The position numbers and the translations under genes are program-made. Of a stretch of DNA of 64,000 nt, positions 9,787 to 20,900 are shown in pieces; position 1 is the first letter of the stretch, and the number at the start of each line of letters is the position of its first letter. The notes beneath the pieces are model-generated. The model worked only from the letters and a program-made list of their open reading frames with translations, ran no database searches and was not told where the DNA came from. Origin of the DNA: Ischnura elegans (lineage: Eukaryota > Arthropoda > Insecta > Odonata > Coenagrionidae); NCBI RefSeq assembly GCF_921293095.1, contig NC_060253.1:95931073-95995072 (forward strand), given 5' to 3'.

Positions 9787-12700
9787 CTGAAAAGAAATCA
9801 CATAGTGATAGTCATTGTAAATTAATTTACATGAATAGAATGGTTAATGGAATGCATTAATAGCCACCATCAAATATATTATTTCTCCGTTTCATGCTCA
9901 TAAGAGACATACTCATATTTGAATTCAAATATACTGCATGAAATGTATGCGTAAGCCGTAAGTTCATTTTTTGTCGCTGCTCTGTCTTTGCCTTATACAG
10001 TATAATCCCCTCGCTCCTACTACAGGCCACAGGATTTTTTCTGGAGCTGTGACTGAAGCCTTTAATCTCCATCTCTAAAGGCCTGGTTACATGATTCATT
10101 AACTCATATGAGTTACTGTGTGAATGAACATAAAAATTCACTGTGTAAACACCCAACTTGTGTGAATGCATGGACAGAAAATGAAACCTGTTCTAATTTG
10201 GTTCATGAATTCATGCATGTTCCATTCCACAAAAATTGTTAATGCAAATAACAGACATAAACTCGTAGAGGTTACTGTACTGTGTAACCAGGCCATAAAA
10301 TGAGTTCTCTCTTTCTTTTTGTAGTAAGGAAACTTGTTGGCACCATGAGCTGCAGGTTTTTCATGCTAGCTTACCTTTCCCTTCCAACAGTTGATTATGT
10401 CAGTATTTTTGTCAGAGTTTTGAGAGCGAGAACAATTATAGGATGGACAAGTATTTATTTATCTCTTCTGATATCATATTAAATATATTAAATTAAAGTT
10501 GCTCTTAGCTTAGAGAAATTCTGCTTCAAAATTAGAAATTAAACTCAGCTGATCAACTCACTAGGTGTATCCAAACAATGATTTCAGTAAGTCAATTAAC
10601 CATCTCAGCAGAGCAAGCTGATATATTGCCTCACCAAGAAACTATATTCAATTCTGATTTTCAGAACACCACAATAATTATAACATTACCGTCAGTAGAT
10701 GTAACATAAGAGTCTCAATATTATCTAATTAAATAAAAATACATAACCAAAACAATAAATTTGAATAATATTACTTTCCAAAGTTGCTAATTACTTTAGA
10801 ATTACCCTCATCATTTCTCACTAATATGCCAGGCTAAAGGTAGGCACTTAATGGGTTAAAAATTAAATGCACAGATCAAATTGGCCCTTGAGAGGTAGAT
10901 TTCTTTGGGAGTCAAACACAAAATCTAGAGTATAAAGCAGTCATTTGGTCTTAACTTCAATTTTATTCCAAGAATTTTGCAAAAATGAGATTTTACTTTA
11001 AATTTAGGGCTTACCTTAGCTGGAAGCTTCGACATTTTCTTGATATGCCCAAACACCTCCTCTGAAAACTTTGAATGTGGAAAGACTTTACTTACAAGCC
11101 CACAGTCCTTTGCCTCATTGGCAGTCATTTTATAGTTGAAGTATAGGAGATCACCTGCCTGATAAGATAAACTTTTTTAAATTATATCTTTCTTTGGTGT
11201 CCATCATTAATAGATTCTCTTATCAATTAAAATATACTTCTTGAAAAGGATTGTGAATAAGTAGCTTCAGGATGAAAATTCAAATAGGTAGATCATTCTG
11301 CTTGGAACTATTGCGATATCCATATTAAGACTCAGTGGCGCTGGTTTTCAATGGACTGGGCTAATTATGCTATGAAACAGCCATTACCCTCAGAATATTA
11401 TTATGAGATGCCACGAAGTTCCCCGCTAAAATGTATTGTTTAGGAATGTAATGATTCCTAGGTGGCCACCAATGGAGAGGCTACAGGAACCTTTATGGGT
11501 ATTGTAGCCCATTGACCCGTTGAAAAAAATTCGTAAACTTGATGAGAATAAGTCTAAAAAAATAAAAATCACAAAATAATTACAATGATTTGCTATTTTC
11601 ATTCTTTAATCAGGGTACCACCAGCAGTCCTGTTTCATAAGTTTTGATTTAGCTTTTATAATCTAACTGCCCTGACTTGCCCTATCAGGGCCATTTGCTG
11701 AGACTTGGAATTGTTCAAGAAATTAATCCCTAGGTGTTCCTCATTGAGTTATACACAAATGTGTGGAAAAGTCTGCATATGTATTCCTCACATACCATAC
11801 AGTCATTTTCATGGCCAATAACAGCCAGACTCCCATGTGGCCCATGCCTCCAAAGCACTTCAATGCAATGGGCTGTGTGGATGAGAAGTACTAAATCACA
11901 TAGCCCTGTTCCTTCAGAAATTTAAACTGATGTTTAAGCTCACCAACAAAGTAAATGTTAAGCTGAAATCACTCAGTCTTTCAGATTACATACCTGTAAG
12001 CTTCACCAATGGTGACCTCTTTTCTACACTTACAAGAGCATTTCAACAGCGAGGAATTCAAAAGCTTACCATTTTAACTATCACAAAAGCCACAAAGAGA
12101 ACCTAATAGCTTCAAATGTTTGTCACGGTGATTACAGTAAATAAATTACCAATCAAATATGACATAAATCTGCAAATGATTTATTTTCAGTTCACTTTTT
12201 CTCACCTTGGTAGATCCCATTATCCGTGGAAATGTGTACGTTGAACAGCCCTCAGCAGATATACCAAGGGGTACAAACGGAGTATTGAAAGTTGCCTGGA
12301 AAAAATTATAGGCAGATTAAAATTTTCAATTCCTGATTAGGGCTTTTAGTTTTCCAAATTCAACCATGTGATTCTGCTGACTGCTTCCATGATTTATAAA
12401 TGGCTTATCTAAGGATATACCTAAGCAATACACATATATTTTTAATGACAAGAATAAGTGTAGGTTAGTAAAGGCTGGTGCTAAACAGTTCACCATTTGC
12501 TGTCTTTCAAAAATACATGACAATTGAACTGCATGTTATAATCACAGTTGATGCATACCTGATTGTTCCATTTCTGTTTTCCACAGTAGGCTCTGTATGT
12601 AATACTATGAAAATGATCTCTGGTATGGAGGATGTCTGAGGCAGGCTAACACCAGATGGTATAATGCATGAGACAAATGTGCTAGTGTCAGTATTCAAGT

Positions 12701-15700
12701 ACCCAGGTAAGTACTCAACTTACCACACAGATACAGGAGAACCCTCGCGTATAAATCTGAGTACTTGAGTACCTGTTGTGAATGATATTGTCGAAGGAAC
12801 TCACAAACATCTAGTAAAAGAATACATTGGTATGCATTGGTATTCACCTCGATAACCATGTTGTATTCGTTAAGGTAATCTAGAGCTCACAGAGGTATTC
12901 AAGCATCCAGATTTATTTTTTATACTCGTCTGGGTACTCCAGGAAAGTCTTGTATGAGAACTCGGACCCCTAAACTTGAGTACATTTGGCATTCACTGAC
13001 TGATGAACAGATTTCCTGCCATTTCTCCAAAATAATATAATTTTGCTACGAAATAAGTTGATTAGGGAGAGCAGAAGAGGGTATTATAGTGTAGTTTACC
13101 CATAAAAAACAAGAGGCAGAACAAAGCCAGGTAGAGCTCAGAGAACAAATGAGCATTAGCCACTTGGTATTAACCAAAAAGGAGTGAATTCATTCATTAA
13201 AATCTTTTATTAACACAATGGGGCAGAATCAGCACTTTTCCACAAATATCATGGATGCAATACAATTGTTATTTAAATAAACCATTCTTGCACATAGGTA
13301 TTTATATGTGAATATTTACCTTGTCTGATGCATACACAACATCACATAGGGCTAAAGTTGTAACTCCAATTCCAATAGCTGGTCCATTGACAGCCGCCAC
13401 CAGTATTTTTGGATATTCGATAAAAGCAGAAACAAAATCCCTGAAATAAAATAGCTCTGTTAAATCTCAGTAATGAAAATTCAAACAACTATCATCATTT
13501 ACCATCGCAAAATGCAAAAATAGAGAAATTCATGACCAGGGGAAATCAGTCATGAACTGACTAGAAAAATGAGTGTCACTAGTTTATGACATGCAGAGAG
13601 ACCAAATGTACAAAAACACAGCCAAGCCATCTTTATCATTATTATCCAATGTCAATTACTATTCATCACAATTCATCAAATTAGCTATATGTTTTGTTTG
13701 AATAGTACTGAAATTAAATTCATCATTAGTTACTGGCAGATACCATGAAATTTAGCTACATAAGCATATAAACAAATGGAGTGCCAGAGGATAGATGCCC
13801 CTGGACTAGTGGTCTCCTCAGCAGATGTATTGCTCATAGTTGCCACAAAGGTAAAAGTTGGGGGAGAGGGGTACTGAAGCCCCTCAAAGCTCCGCTCCAT
13901 TCCCTCTAGCTACGTACTGACAGTGTGGGGGTGTATTGTGAATTGTAAAATTAGTCTGGTGGCTCAGCTTTCTAATCTAATGGGCTCACATAAGGCCCAC
14001 CCAGTCCATTTTTTTCTAGCACTACACAAAATGACCAAGTATGCAAAACTTAGATTCCCTTCTCTAAAGGTAGTTACACCACTCCTAACGGGGGATGTTA
14101 GCTCCCAATCTCACAACACTCTGAATCCACTATGGAATTAAATGAATCTCCAATGTAAAGCCCATTTCACATGGGACATGTTACTTTCACCATATGAAGT
14201 ACAGTGAAGGACCTCAAATCCAGAAACCCAGAACGGTTGAAAATTCCTCTGTGTAGTGTTTCGACTTGCCACCTGATGGCACCACTCTCCGAGTCTTGTT
14301 CTGGGACAAGTAGGAAGTTAGCACACGCTATGAACATATGCTGACAACCTAGGCAGGGACAGGCAGGGATCTCAAATATCGAGAACAAGAGCCTGAACAC
14401 ATTTATAAATTAATTAACAAAATATACCATGAAGACCAGAAATCCATAAAAACCAGAAATTGAGAAACCCTTCGGTCCCAAGCTTTCCGGATTCGAGGTC
14501 CTCAACTGTACTTGTATTTCAAATTGTGTAAAGTGGAGAATTGCTGGAATGCATGCAAGAAAGAATGAACGCTAGATGGAAAGTACAGTAAAACCTCTAT
14601 GTAGTGAACCTCTTTACATCATAAACCTCCATACTTCATACCACCCCTACGGTCCCATCAGAATTACAAGTAAATTTATAGTCAAACCTCTTTATAGTGA
14701 ACCTCTTTATCTTATATAACCTCCACTAATCATACCAAGGAGATACCCCCGAGACAGCCTAACTACCTCTGCAAATCGTACCAAGATAACTAGAGACCAT
14801 TAATACAGCCGCAATCACGTACATGGAATGACATTTTCAGCAATAAATGTTTCACCCTTATTTTTTCCTTATATACCTTTAATATGCTCTAATTTTCATG
14901 TTAATCATTAATTGTGGCCATTTTGTTCCATATTAGAGCATACCTTACAGTAAATAAGAAAAAAGGTATCCAGCTATCCTAATCATTTTAAGTGACTGTT
15001 GAATTAAGAGAGATCACATTGTTTTCTCTCGGATCATAGTAAAAATCATGTGATAGCACTCGCTTTCTGTAATTTTTTATTTTTATTTTATTTTTTTATT
15101 TTATTTTCAAACCGCCGGATACAGCTCTTATTGGCCATTTTACACCGGGGTGTTCAACAAATGTAACAAGTAAACGTAGACAGACGACCATGCCCTGGAC
15201 CGGGGAAACCTACCCAGGCGGGACTCGAACCCGCGACCTCTTATTTGGCAGGCGAGAACGTTACCCTGCCGCCACAGAGGCCGGCGAATTATTATAAAGG
15301 TAATAAATATATGTTCACTAATGCACGCATGTTTGGTTAAACAAATAAATATAATGGTTCAATAGACAGAAGTGCTTTTCATTTCCGAAGTATATGAAAA
15401 AATTGTGCCTATCACTGAAACCTCTCTATAGTGAACCTCCATTCATCAAATTGCCCAATTTTGGTCCCCTCCATTATGATAAAAAGAGGTTTTACTGTAG
15501 CTAGTGTTCTTATTTCATCCATACATTTGTACAATTGTATGCCAGATTACATTAAGTTCTGAGTTATGTACATGGCCTGTATAAAACAGGCTTCAGCCAG
15601 GGTGGCACTGTGCTTTTACCTTACTCGGGCGCTGGCTTCATTTATTACGTTTTCCAAACCATCATTGACCTTATTTGAAGTATCAGCGATATCATTTCCA

Positions 15701-18700
15701 CTAGTGTAGTAATCACCATTCCCTGTGATGACTGTGATAACAGTATTTTCATCAGAGGCTGCCTCTTTTAGTGCATGTATCACTTCATCGTACATCTAGT
15801 GAAGGACAAAAAGTTTTCATAATTATCAAGGTATTTCACCATCTCCAGCTGACTAGTACAAAATACTTCCTCGAAGACACATGGTTATTCAACCATGCAT
15901 AAAGGTAATTATCTAGGTTTTGATTTCATCTGCAAAATGCTATTTTTATCCAACATTACCTTATTTGAGATTGATTTAAATTCATGTATTGATTCACACA
16001 ATAAATGTTTATCAATTATATATCAATGGCTAAGTTCTAACAACACAAATCTCAAAATTTGGCCGGTTCGACACAGGTATCTTAAACAAAGAGTAATAGC
16101 ATTAAAAAATAAAATTCAAGCAAAAAACAACACTTTGTTGGCAAATGTATCCTTCTTTTTCAATTTCATGATTTTTTGGTTTTTAATTTTAGCGTACCAT
16201 TAGAAATAATCAATCATTTTTTAGCTCTCCTGAAAAGTAGCTATTTGTGAGATACGTGTTGTTAGAACTTAGCCATCAATATGCACTTCTGAGTATTACT
16301 AAGAAGTATCAATGTTGATCCAGAAGCAAGATTTTGAATTAAGGCATAGGGTGTCTTTACTTCTAAAAGGACAAAAATTATACAGGAGACTGATTTTTTG
16401 AGGCATGAATTGGTGAAATTGCTTCACGTTAAATAAAAGACAGTAAATTTGATGATATTTGTGACCTTTTGTGCTCGTGTTTCGTCACCGTGCGACATCA
16501 TTAGCTTCATTTTTTTTACAGCGACAAAACTGGTTGTTACTTATATCATATGTGAAATTTACTAAGTTTTTTATTTAATACATTTTAATAGTTTTGACTT
16601 CATTTATGTCACGGAAAAAATTTTTCTTTCTGGTTTCCAAAACTTTTTCCCAATGCAGTACGACATTTCCATTTCACCCTGTTTCTCTCCTTGAACGTCT
16701 CAACAAAATGTTCAGTAAGAATGCCAAAGTATTTCTGTAGTGCATCATCTGTAGCCTATTCTACTTTATTTATTTTTGCATTTAGTTTATTTTCCATACT
16801 TTTAAAAATGTATTGATCTTATACGTTGTACACCTTATTTCACTTGATGTGTTCTCTAAATCTATGTCATTATTTTCTAAGGTTTATGTTATCGAGAGAT
16901 TTCAGGATAATCATAATTTTTATTATTTTTAATTAAATTCCCTTCATTTTTAAGAATAAAATAAATTGACTTAAAACTATACAACCAGGGGAGAGCTATC
17001 TGTGGTAAAAAAATGACTAGATTGCAGATATAAAATATGGAGTTATCTCTGAGGAAGTAAGAATAAGGGAAGATGGGGCACAATTCTTCCCAAATTTTCA
17101 ATGTGTACAGTCAGCAAGCCAGTAATTGAGGAAAAAAGTCTCTTTTCCAGGTGTACAAATAAATTCCCAAGTTATGTTTCCTGATGACATATCTTCGAAA
17201 AAAGAGAGAAGGGCTTGGTAATATAATAACCTGGAGAGTACCAAGGGTTAAAATTTAATCAAGAATAGTGATTTCTGAAAGGAATCATGGAGTTCAAACC
17301 AAGAAAACCAATTGCTGGAAGAGGTTGTAGAATATCATTCTCAGGGAGGTGTGATCATGGATTATAGACCCACCAATACAGAAGTAATCTCAAGGTTAAC
17401 ATAAATTTAACGGATAGTAAGAAAAATGATAGAAAAAATATGAATTTTAAGATTGAAGAAGAATAGAAATGAAAAAGTGGGCCAATCAAATAGCTTATAA
17501 AAAGTAGATGGAAAAAAGAATAAATAATTTCAATGAGACTATTGAAAAAAGCTGACTACTGAACTGGAAATATTTTTACTGTGTGTTTCTGGAGGAAGTC
17601 CTTGCATGAGATGTATTGAACAAATAATGATGATAAAAAATAAGCAGTGGCCACAAATATCATCCCACAGAAGTGAAAAGGGGATTATTTGGTAAATGAC
17701 CATGAAATTTTCAAAGATAGATTTCATAGATGAGCTCTATAGGAATCATAATGATCATAATTGATTTTTTTTCACAAAATTTTTAATAGTGATGCAAGGC
17801 TCTCTTAAACCATTTCCTGGCTGTACTACTGGAGGTGATACGAGTCTATTTCAAATGACCCTAGAATAAAAGTCTGGGTCATCAGAAAAACAAAGTGTAA
17901 GCCCGGCCACATGAAGTTGAGGAACCCAATAAAAGAACCAGAGGGGGGTTCCTTCCTTTAGAAAATAGTCTTGCTCTCGCTTCAATCACCTGATGACCTG
18001 CTCTCTCCAATGTACATTGCCAAGACTGAGCTACGATAAACTCTAAATACAACCACACATTTCCCATAAATATGGTAATGTGTTGCAGGCATTTGTCCCT
18101 CCCCCACCTTGGTTTCATTTATCTGTTACCTCAAAAACTCCACAAATTTTCCCTTGTACATGATAGTATACAAGAAATGAAGAGAACAGCCAAATTCTCA
18201 GCCACCAGGTCATTTGAAAAAGGCTCATCAGACTATATTGTAGGCTGGTTACAAGGGAAAGTAGGGTCTGGGGGTTCAAACCCTCCCCCCCAGAATTCTT
18301 GGGAGATACAGCTTTATACACACCTCTCTGACTGAATCCTCATTAAAATGTACCCCCTTGTCAGATGAAACCACTATAAAAATTTCTGACAACAGCCTTT
18401 GCTGGTTCTAATCATGGCAGATAAATTTTGAACGTAGGTTTTCGTAGCGAGGGGCATCGTTGCTAATGGCTTCCGGGTGCAGCTGCGTGTTGCGTTTTGT
18501 CTTGCAAGCTTTTGCGTGCGTTACAGGGCGCATCATCAGGCGATGAAGGCGCATCCTTCAAGACAAAGCTTGCAAGACAAAGCTTGCAAGACAAAGCTTG
18601 CAAGACAAAGCTTGCAAGACAAAGCGCAACACGCAGCTGCACCCGGAAGCCATTAGCAATGGCAGATAATTATCCAAGGATGCCCAATCCCCAATAAGTT

Positions 18701-20631
18701 GCATGGAGGGCAACTCAAATTTTAGTAGTCTGTCCATGATTTTAAGTAAATAACTCCAACATGCTTTTATTAGGGAGTGGCTAACTCTTGCACCAGGTTC
18801 ATGCTTCAAAATAAATTTCCCTTTCATCACCTACTCCAAATCACAATCATGGAGAGCTTAAAAGGAATAAAGTAAATCCACACCAACTATTAAGGCCTGT
18901 TTACACGATACATTAACACGTACGAGTTAATGTACGTTTGCGTGAATGATTTTTGTGGACCAGAACGGAACATGTACGAATGCATGAACCAAATTAGAAC
19001 AGGTTCTAATTTCTGTGCATGCATTCGTACAAGTTGGGTGGTTACACGGTGCATTTTGGCATTCATTCTCGCGTTCATACATTTAGACATTAACCCGTAC
19101 GTGTTAATGTACCGTGTAAACAGGCCTTTAGACATTGGGGCAAAGGTAAAAATCTATTTCAGCTCCTTCTGCCCATGGCACTCACCAGGAAAAAAACTAG
19201 TGGAATTCATTTCAGATGAGGGTATGTTTTTGAGGATGTGGAAGGGGTACAAGTATGCAGTACTCACTCACAGATTCAGCCCAAAGGTTGGCGTGCTTGG
19301 GTAATTAATGCCATATTTATAACAAGCAAATTTAGGACTAGATAGTCCTCTCTTAAGGCCTGGTTACACGGTACATTAACACGTTCAAGTTGATGTACGT
19401 TTGCGTGAATGATTTTGGTGGACCTGAACGGAACATGTACAAATGCGTGAGCCAAATTAGAACAGGTTCTCTTTTCTGTGCATGCATTTGCATAAGTTGG
19501 GTGGTTACACGGTGCATTTTGGCTTTCATTCTTGCATTCATATATTTAGACATTAACCCATATGTGTTACTGTATCGTGTAACCAGGCCTTCACAATGGC
19601 AATCACATTCATCCATGCCCTGGATGTTGGTAAATCCACCCGAGTGGAATTTAAGCCCACGACCTTTACTTTGGCAGTCAGGGACGTTACCCCAGTACCA
19701 CTGAGGCCGGCACCTAGGTAGGGCATAGCTAACCCCAGACTATCACACATTCAGGGTAAGGGAGAGAATTCCTTTCCCTTGGCCATCTTGAACTTCAAGG
19801 AGTTTGCATGGAGGTGTCTAAGGGCTGCACCCAGGATTTAAACCCATGATCCTGTGATCAGCTGCCAAGCGCTCTACCCATAAGGCTACCACGCTTCCTG
19901 AAAGAGATATATTTTTGGCCAAATCTCTCAAACCCTTTGAGCATGGTCGGAAGCCCTTGATCCCCCAATACATATGAGGCATCGGTCTCTAGATTGAAAT
20001 ATACTTCAGCTATATATTTATCTACAGCTATCATTTACGCAGGAGGCCGAACATAATTGGAAAGACAATTAAATTGGAATGTATCAAGTTCATCACAATA
20101 ACATGTAGTACAAAACGTAAAATCCCGCAACGAAAGATGTGGAGGCGAAGTTTCCAAACAGTAGATTTGGAACGGATAACGAAGATTCAACCAGAGAAAG
20201 CAAGGATCATTGAATTCCCGCAAACCTAAATAATACTTTGACTTGAGATTTACGGCATTAAATTTGATATTTTTCGAGAGTTGATACCATGAAACATACA
20301 TGGTCGATACCTATAGCGTTTCTGAAATTGACAAACATATGCCAAGCGTATTCATTATTCATAGACAAATAAGATAAGCTCTATACCCTGTCACAGAGTA
20401 TATACTCTGTGACCCTGTGTACTAAAATTAGGGTTCTTCCTTCAGTCAAGGTCAGAAACTCAGATGGTTAGTCTCAGATTAAGCACTTGATATTTATGAA
20501 AAAAAGACTGGGATCTTCGACCAAAAAACGGGACACAAACGTACCTCTTTATTGAAGGCATTCTTCTTTTCAGGCCTATTTAATGTAATGACACGCACGC
20601 CGTCTGCATAGGATACTATAATATTCTTCAT
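9631..20631 (-). CDS. ECI2: Peroxisomal enoyl-CoA delta-isomerase, ECI2-like (whole gene)
   Basis: Six coding exons (20631-20545, 15795-15620, 13440-13320, 12295-12206, 11158-11015, 9786-9631) join in phase to 774 nt, a 257-residue protein. The family moves the double bond of 3-enoyl-CoA to the 2-trans position so that unsaturated fatty acids can enter beta-oxidation. The first oxyanion-hole motif is [11 protein letters not shown] (about residues 53-63) and the second is [10 protein letters not shown] (about 105-114). The Glu in [11 protein letters not shown] matches the catalytic Glu of peroxisomal isomerases. The C-terminus SRRNKL resembles the PTS1 (SRKSKL) of human ECI2. There is no acyl-CoA-binding domain or mitochondrial presequence, so this is a short single-domain form. 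It is head to head with the CDYL-like gene, whose C-terminal domain has the same fold. Confidence 0.92.
10079..10295. mobile_element. Harbinger-like MITE copy
   Basis: Bounded by AGGCCTGGTTACATGATTC and the inverse TGGCCTGGTTACACAGT, with TAA on both sides (10076-10078 and 10296-10298). It has the same interior as the copies near 18.9, 19.4, 36.0 and 40.0 kb (ACCCAACTTGTGTGAATGCA, AACCTGTTCTAATTTGG). At 217 bp it is somewhat shorter and more diverged than the 235-bp copies. It lies in the last intron of the ECI2-like gene. Confidence 0.8.
11015..11158 (-). CDS. ECI2: ECI2-like coding exon 5
   Basis: Forty-eight codons, phase 0 at both ends: acceptor cttatcag|GCAGGTGAT and donor AAG|gtaagc. 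It encodes [20 protein letters not shown] and LVSKVF, the conserved segment after the catalytic region. The AG four bases further into the exon would shift the frame, so the upstream AG is preferred. Confidence 0.92.
12206..12295 (-). CDS. ECI2: ECI2-like coding exon 4
   Basis: Thirty codons, phase 0 at both ends (acceptor ttttttccag, donor AAG|gtgaga). It reads [20 protein letters not shown] then [10 protein letters not shown] and carries the presumed catalytic Glu in the AEG triplet. It aligns closely with ATFHAPYARLGQIPEGAAV of the neighbouring CDYL-like gene. Confidence 0.93.
13320..13440 (-). CDS. ECI2: ECI2-like coding exon 3
   Basis: 121 nt; the first base completes an Arg codon split with exon 2, and the exon ends in phase 0 (acceptor ttatttcag, donor AAG|gtaaat). 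It encodes [20 protein letters not shown] then [20 protein letters not shown], the second oxyanion-hole segment. Confidence 0.93.
14586..15497. mobile_element. Non-autonomous pogo-like element with nested SINE
   Basis: The ends are CAGTAAAACCTCTATGTAG and the inverse of CAGTAAAACCTCTTTTTATC, flanked by TA (14584-14585 and 15498-15499). AACCTCT...AGTGAACCTC words recur inside both ends. No transposase is seen. A tRNA-derived SINE (15073-15285) is inserted in it, so the SINE is younger. It lies in the second coding intron of the ECI2-like gene. Confidence 0.8.
15073..15285 (-). mobile_element. tRNA-derived SINE, family A
   Basis: On the minus strand it starts GCCGGCCTCTGTGGCGGC, which resembles a pol III A box (TGGCGGCAGGG). 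A B box (GGGTTCGAGTCCC) follows about 45 bases later, then a unique body (CCGGTCCAGGGCATGG) and a long A/T-rich tail. A diverged copy with the same GCCGGCCTC head is at 19594-19711. The tail and lack of a closed cloverleaf argue against a functional tRNA gene. Confidence 0.8.
15620..15795 (-). CDS. ECI2: ECI2-like coding exon 2
   Basis: Acceptor ccttcactag|ATGTAC, phase 0 at the start and phase 2 at the end (GTA AG|gtaaaa). It encodes [20 protein letters not shown] then [15 protein letters not shown], the first oxyanion-hole segment with the Gly-Asn-Asp of ECI2-type enzymes. Confidence 0.92.
16028..16274. mobile_element. Short TIR element with 6-bp flanking repeat
   Basis: Inverted ends of about 25 bp: GGCTAAGTTCTAACAACACA on the left and the inverse of GGCTAAGTTCTAACAACACG on the right. 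A perfect 6-bp direct repeat ATCAAT flanks them (16022-16027 and 16275-16280). The interior is A/T-rich without coding potential. I do not recognise the family. Confidence 0.7.
16281..18424. other. Intronic sequence of the ECI2-like gene
   Basis: Part of the 4.7-kb first coding intron. It is AT-rich and CpG-poor. I see no exon, RNA gene or clear repeat. Confidence 0.4.
18425..18658. repeat. Foldback element with internal 14-bp tandem repeats
   Basis: Arms of about 55 bp, GCTAATGGCTTCCGGGTGCA on the left and its inverse on the right, continue through GCTGCGTGTTGCG and TTGTCTTGCAAGC. Next to the right arm, 4.7 tandem copies of CAAGACAAAGCTTG run from 18559 to 18624; their sequence is the continuation of the arm itself. 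An 11-bp direct repeat ATGGCAGATAA occurs at 18414-18424 and 18659-18669, a plausible target-site duplication. No coding capacity; the overlapping ORF of repeated KTKLARQS-type words is a by-product of the tandem array. Confidence 0.72.
18893..19127. mobile_element. Harbinger-like MITE copy, 235 bp
   Basis: The ends are AGGCCTGTTTACACGATAC and the inverse of AGGCCTGTTTACACGGTAC, flanked on both sides by TTA (18890-18892 and 19128-19130). The inverted repeats extend about 35 bp through TTAACACGTACG. A 3-bp TNA duplication is characteristic of PIF/Harbinger elements. Overlapping ORFs on both strands are repeat-derived. Confidence 0.85.
19356..19590. mobile_element. Harbinger-like MITE copy, 235 bp
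   Basis: Same family, length and orientation as the copy 229 bp to the left. The ends are AGGCCTGGTTACACGGTAC and the inverse of AGGCCTGGTTACACGATAC. The flanks are TTA on the left and TCA on the right, so the duplication is imperfect. Confidence 0.83.
19594..19711 (-). mobile_element. tRNA-derived SINE fragment, family A
   Basis: On the minus strand it reads GCCGGCCTCAGTGGTACTGG, a degenerate B box (GGGCTTAAATTCC) and ATCCAGGGCATGG, matching the 15.1-kb SINE in order and spacing. It abuts the MITE on one side and a family B SINE on the other. Confidence 0.68.
19712..19898 (-). mobile_element. tRNA-derived SINE, family B
   Basis: The minus strand starts GGAAGCGTGGTAGCC with an A-box-like stretch, then a B box (GGGTTTAAATCCTGG), then TTAGACACCTCCATGC and GGAAAGGAATTC. 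Head, B box and body align with the plus-strand copy at 39799-39986 (GGGAGCGTGGTGGCC, GGGTTCGAATCTC, TTTAGACGCC, GGGGAAGGAATTGG). Confidence 0.72.
20390..20413. repeat. Perfect 24-bp palindrome
   Basis: GTCACAGAGTAT followed by its exact inverse ATACTCTGTGAC, with no spacer. It lies in the first coding intron of the ECI2-like gene, about 130 bp beyond the first coding exon. It could be a dimeric protein-binding site or a cruciform-forming accident. Confidence 0.85.
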
Positions 20632-20648
20632 TTTCTCTACGCTTAAAC
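20545..20648 (-). CDS. ECI2: ECI2-like coding exon 1 with start codon
   Basis: Acceptor cattcttttag and donor GAG|gtacgt. The ATG at 20631 has A at -3 and begins [20 protein letters not shown] then EKKNAFNKE, the canonical N-terminal strand of the crotonase fold. The 17 nt before the ATG are 5' UTR: the frame stays open upstream, but no ATG precedes an in-frame TGA in the preceding exon. Confidence 0.88.
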
Positions 20649-20721
20649 CTAAAAGAATGAAACTAATCTAGATCACTGTACACAAAACATGAGTGTAAGA
20701 GGGATAGAGATAAGAGAGTAC

Positions 20722-20900
20722 CTGAGAGAGGACTACAGCGGCAGAAATAGGAAGACTGATTTCCAGTTTCAATGACTGTCACATTGAGATATGAATTTGA
20801 CGACAGGGGAGTGAAATTATTAAAACGGCATCCTCTTCACATAAGGCATTTGCACAATAATCTAAACAAAACTACGAGGTACGTTTTCGCAATATTTTCC
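20722..20900 (-). other. ECI2: Probable 5' UTR exon of the ECI2-like gene
   Basis: The minus strand shows a donor CTCTCAG|gtactc ending at 20722, 73 bp upstream of the first coding exon's acceptor. The frame that would join (SSYFCRCSPLS) has no ATG after its last stop, so the exon is non-coding. Its 5' limit is not visible; the end given is a guess. Confidence 0.45.

Noticed and set aside
12668-13000. Possible TIR element with GTCAGTATTC and CACTGAC edges and AAGTACTC words
   Set aside because: The inverted ends agree over too few bases and no target duplication is clear.
18890-19704. Several overlapping ORFs of 80-124 codons on both strands
   Set aside because: They are translations of the two Harbinger-like MITEs and adjoining SINE, and the same peptides recur wherever the repeat occurs.
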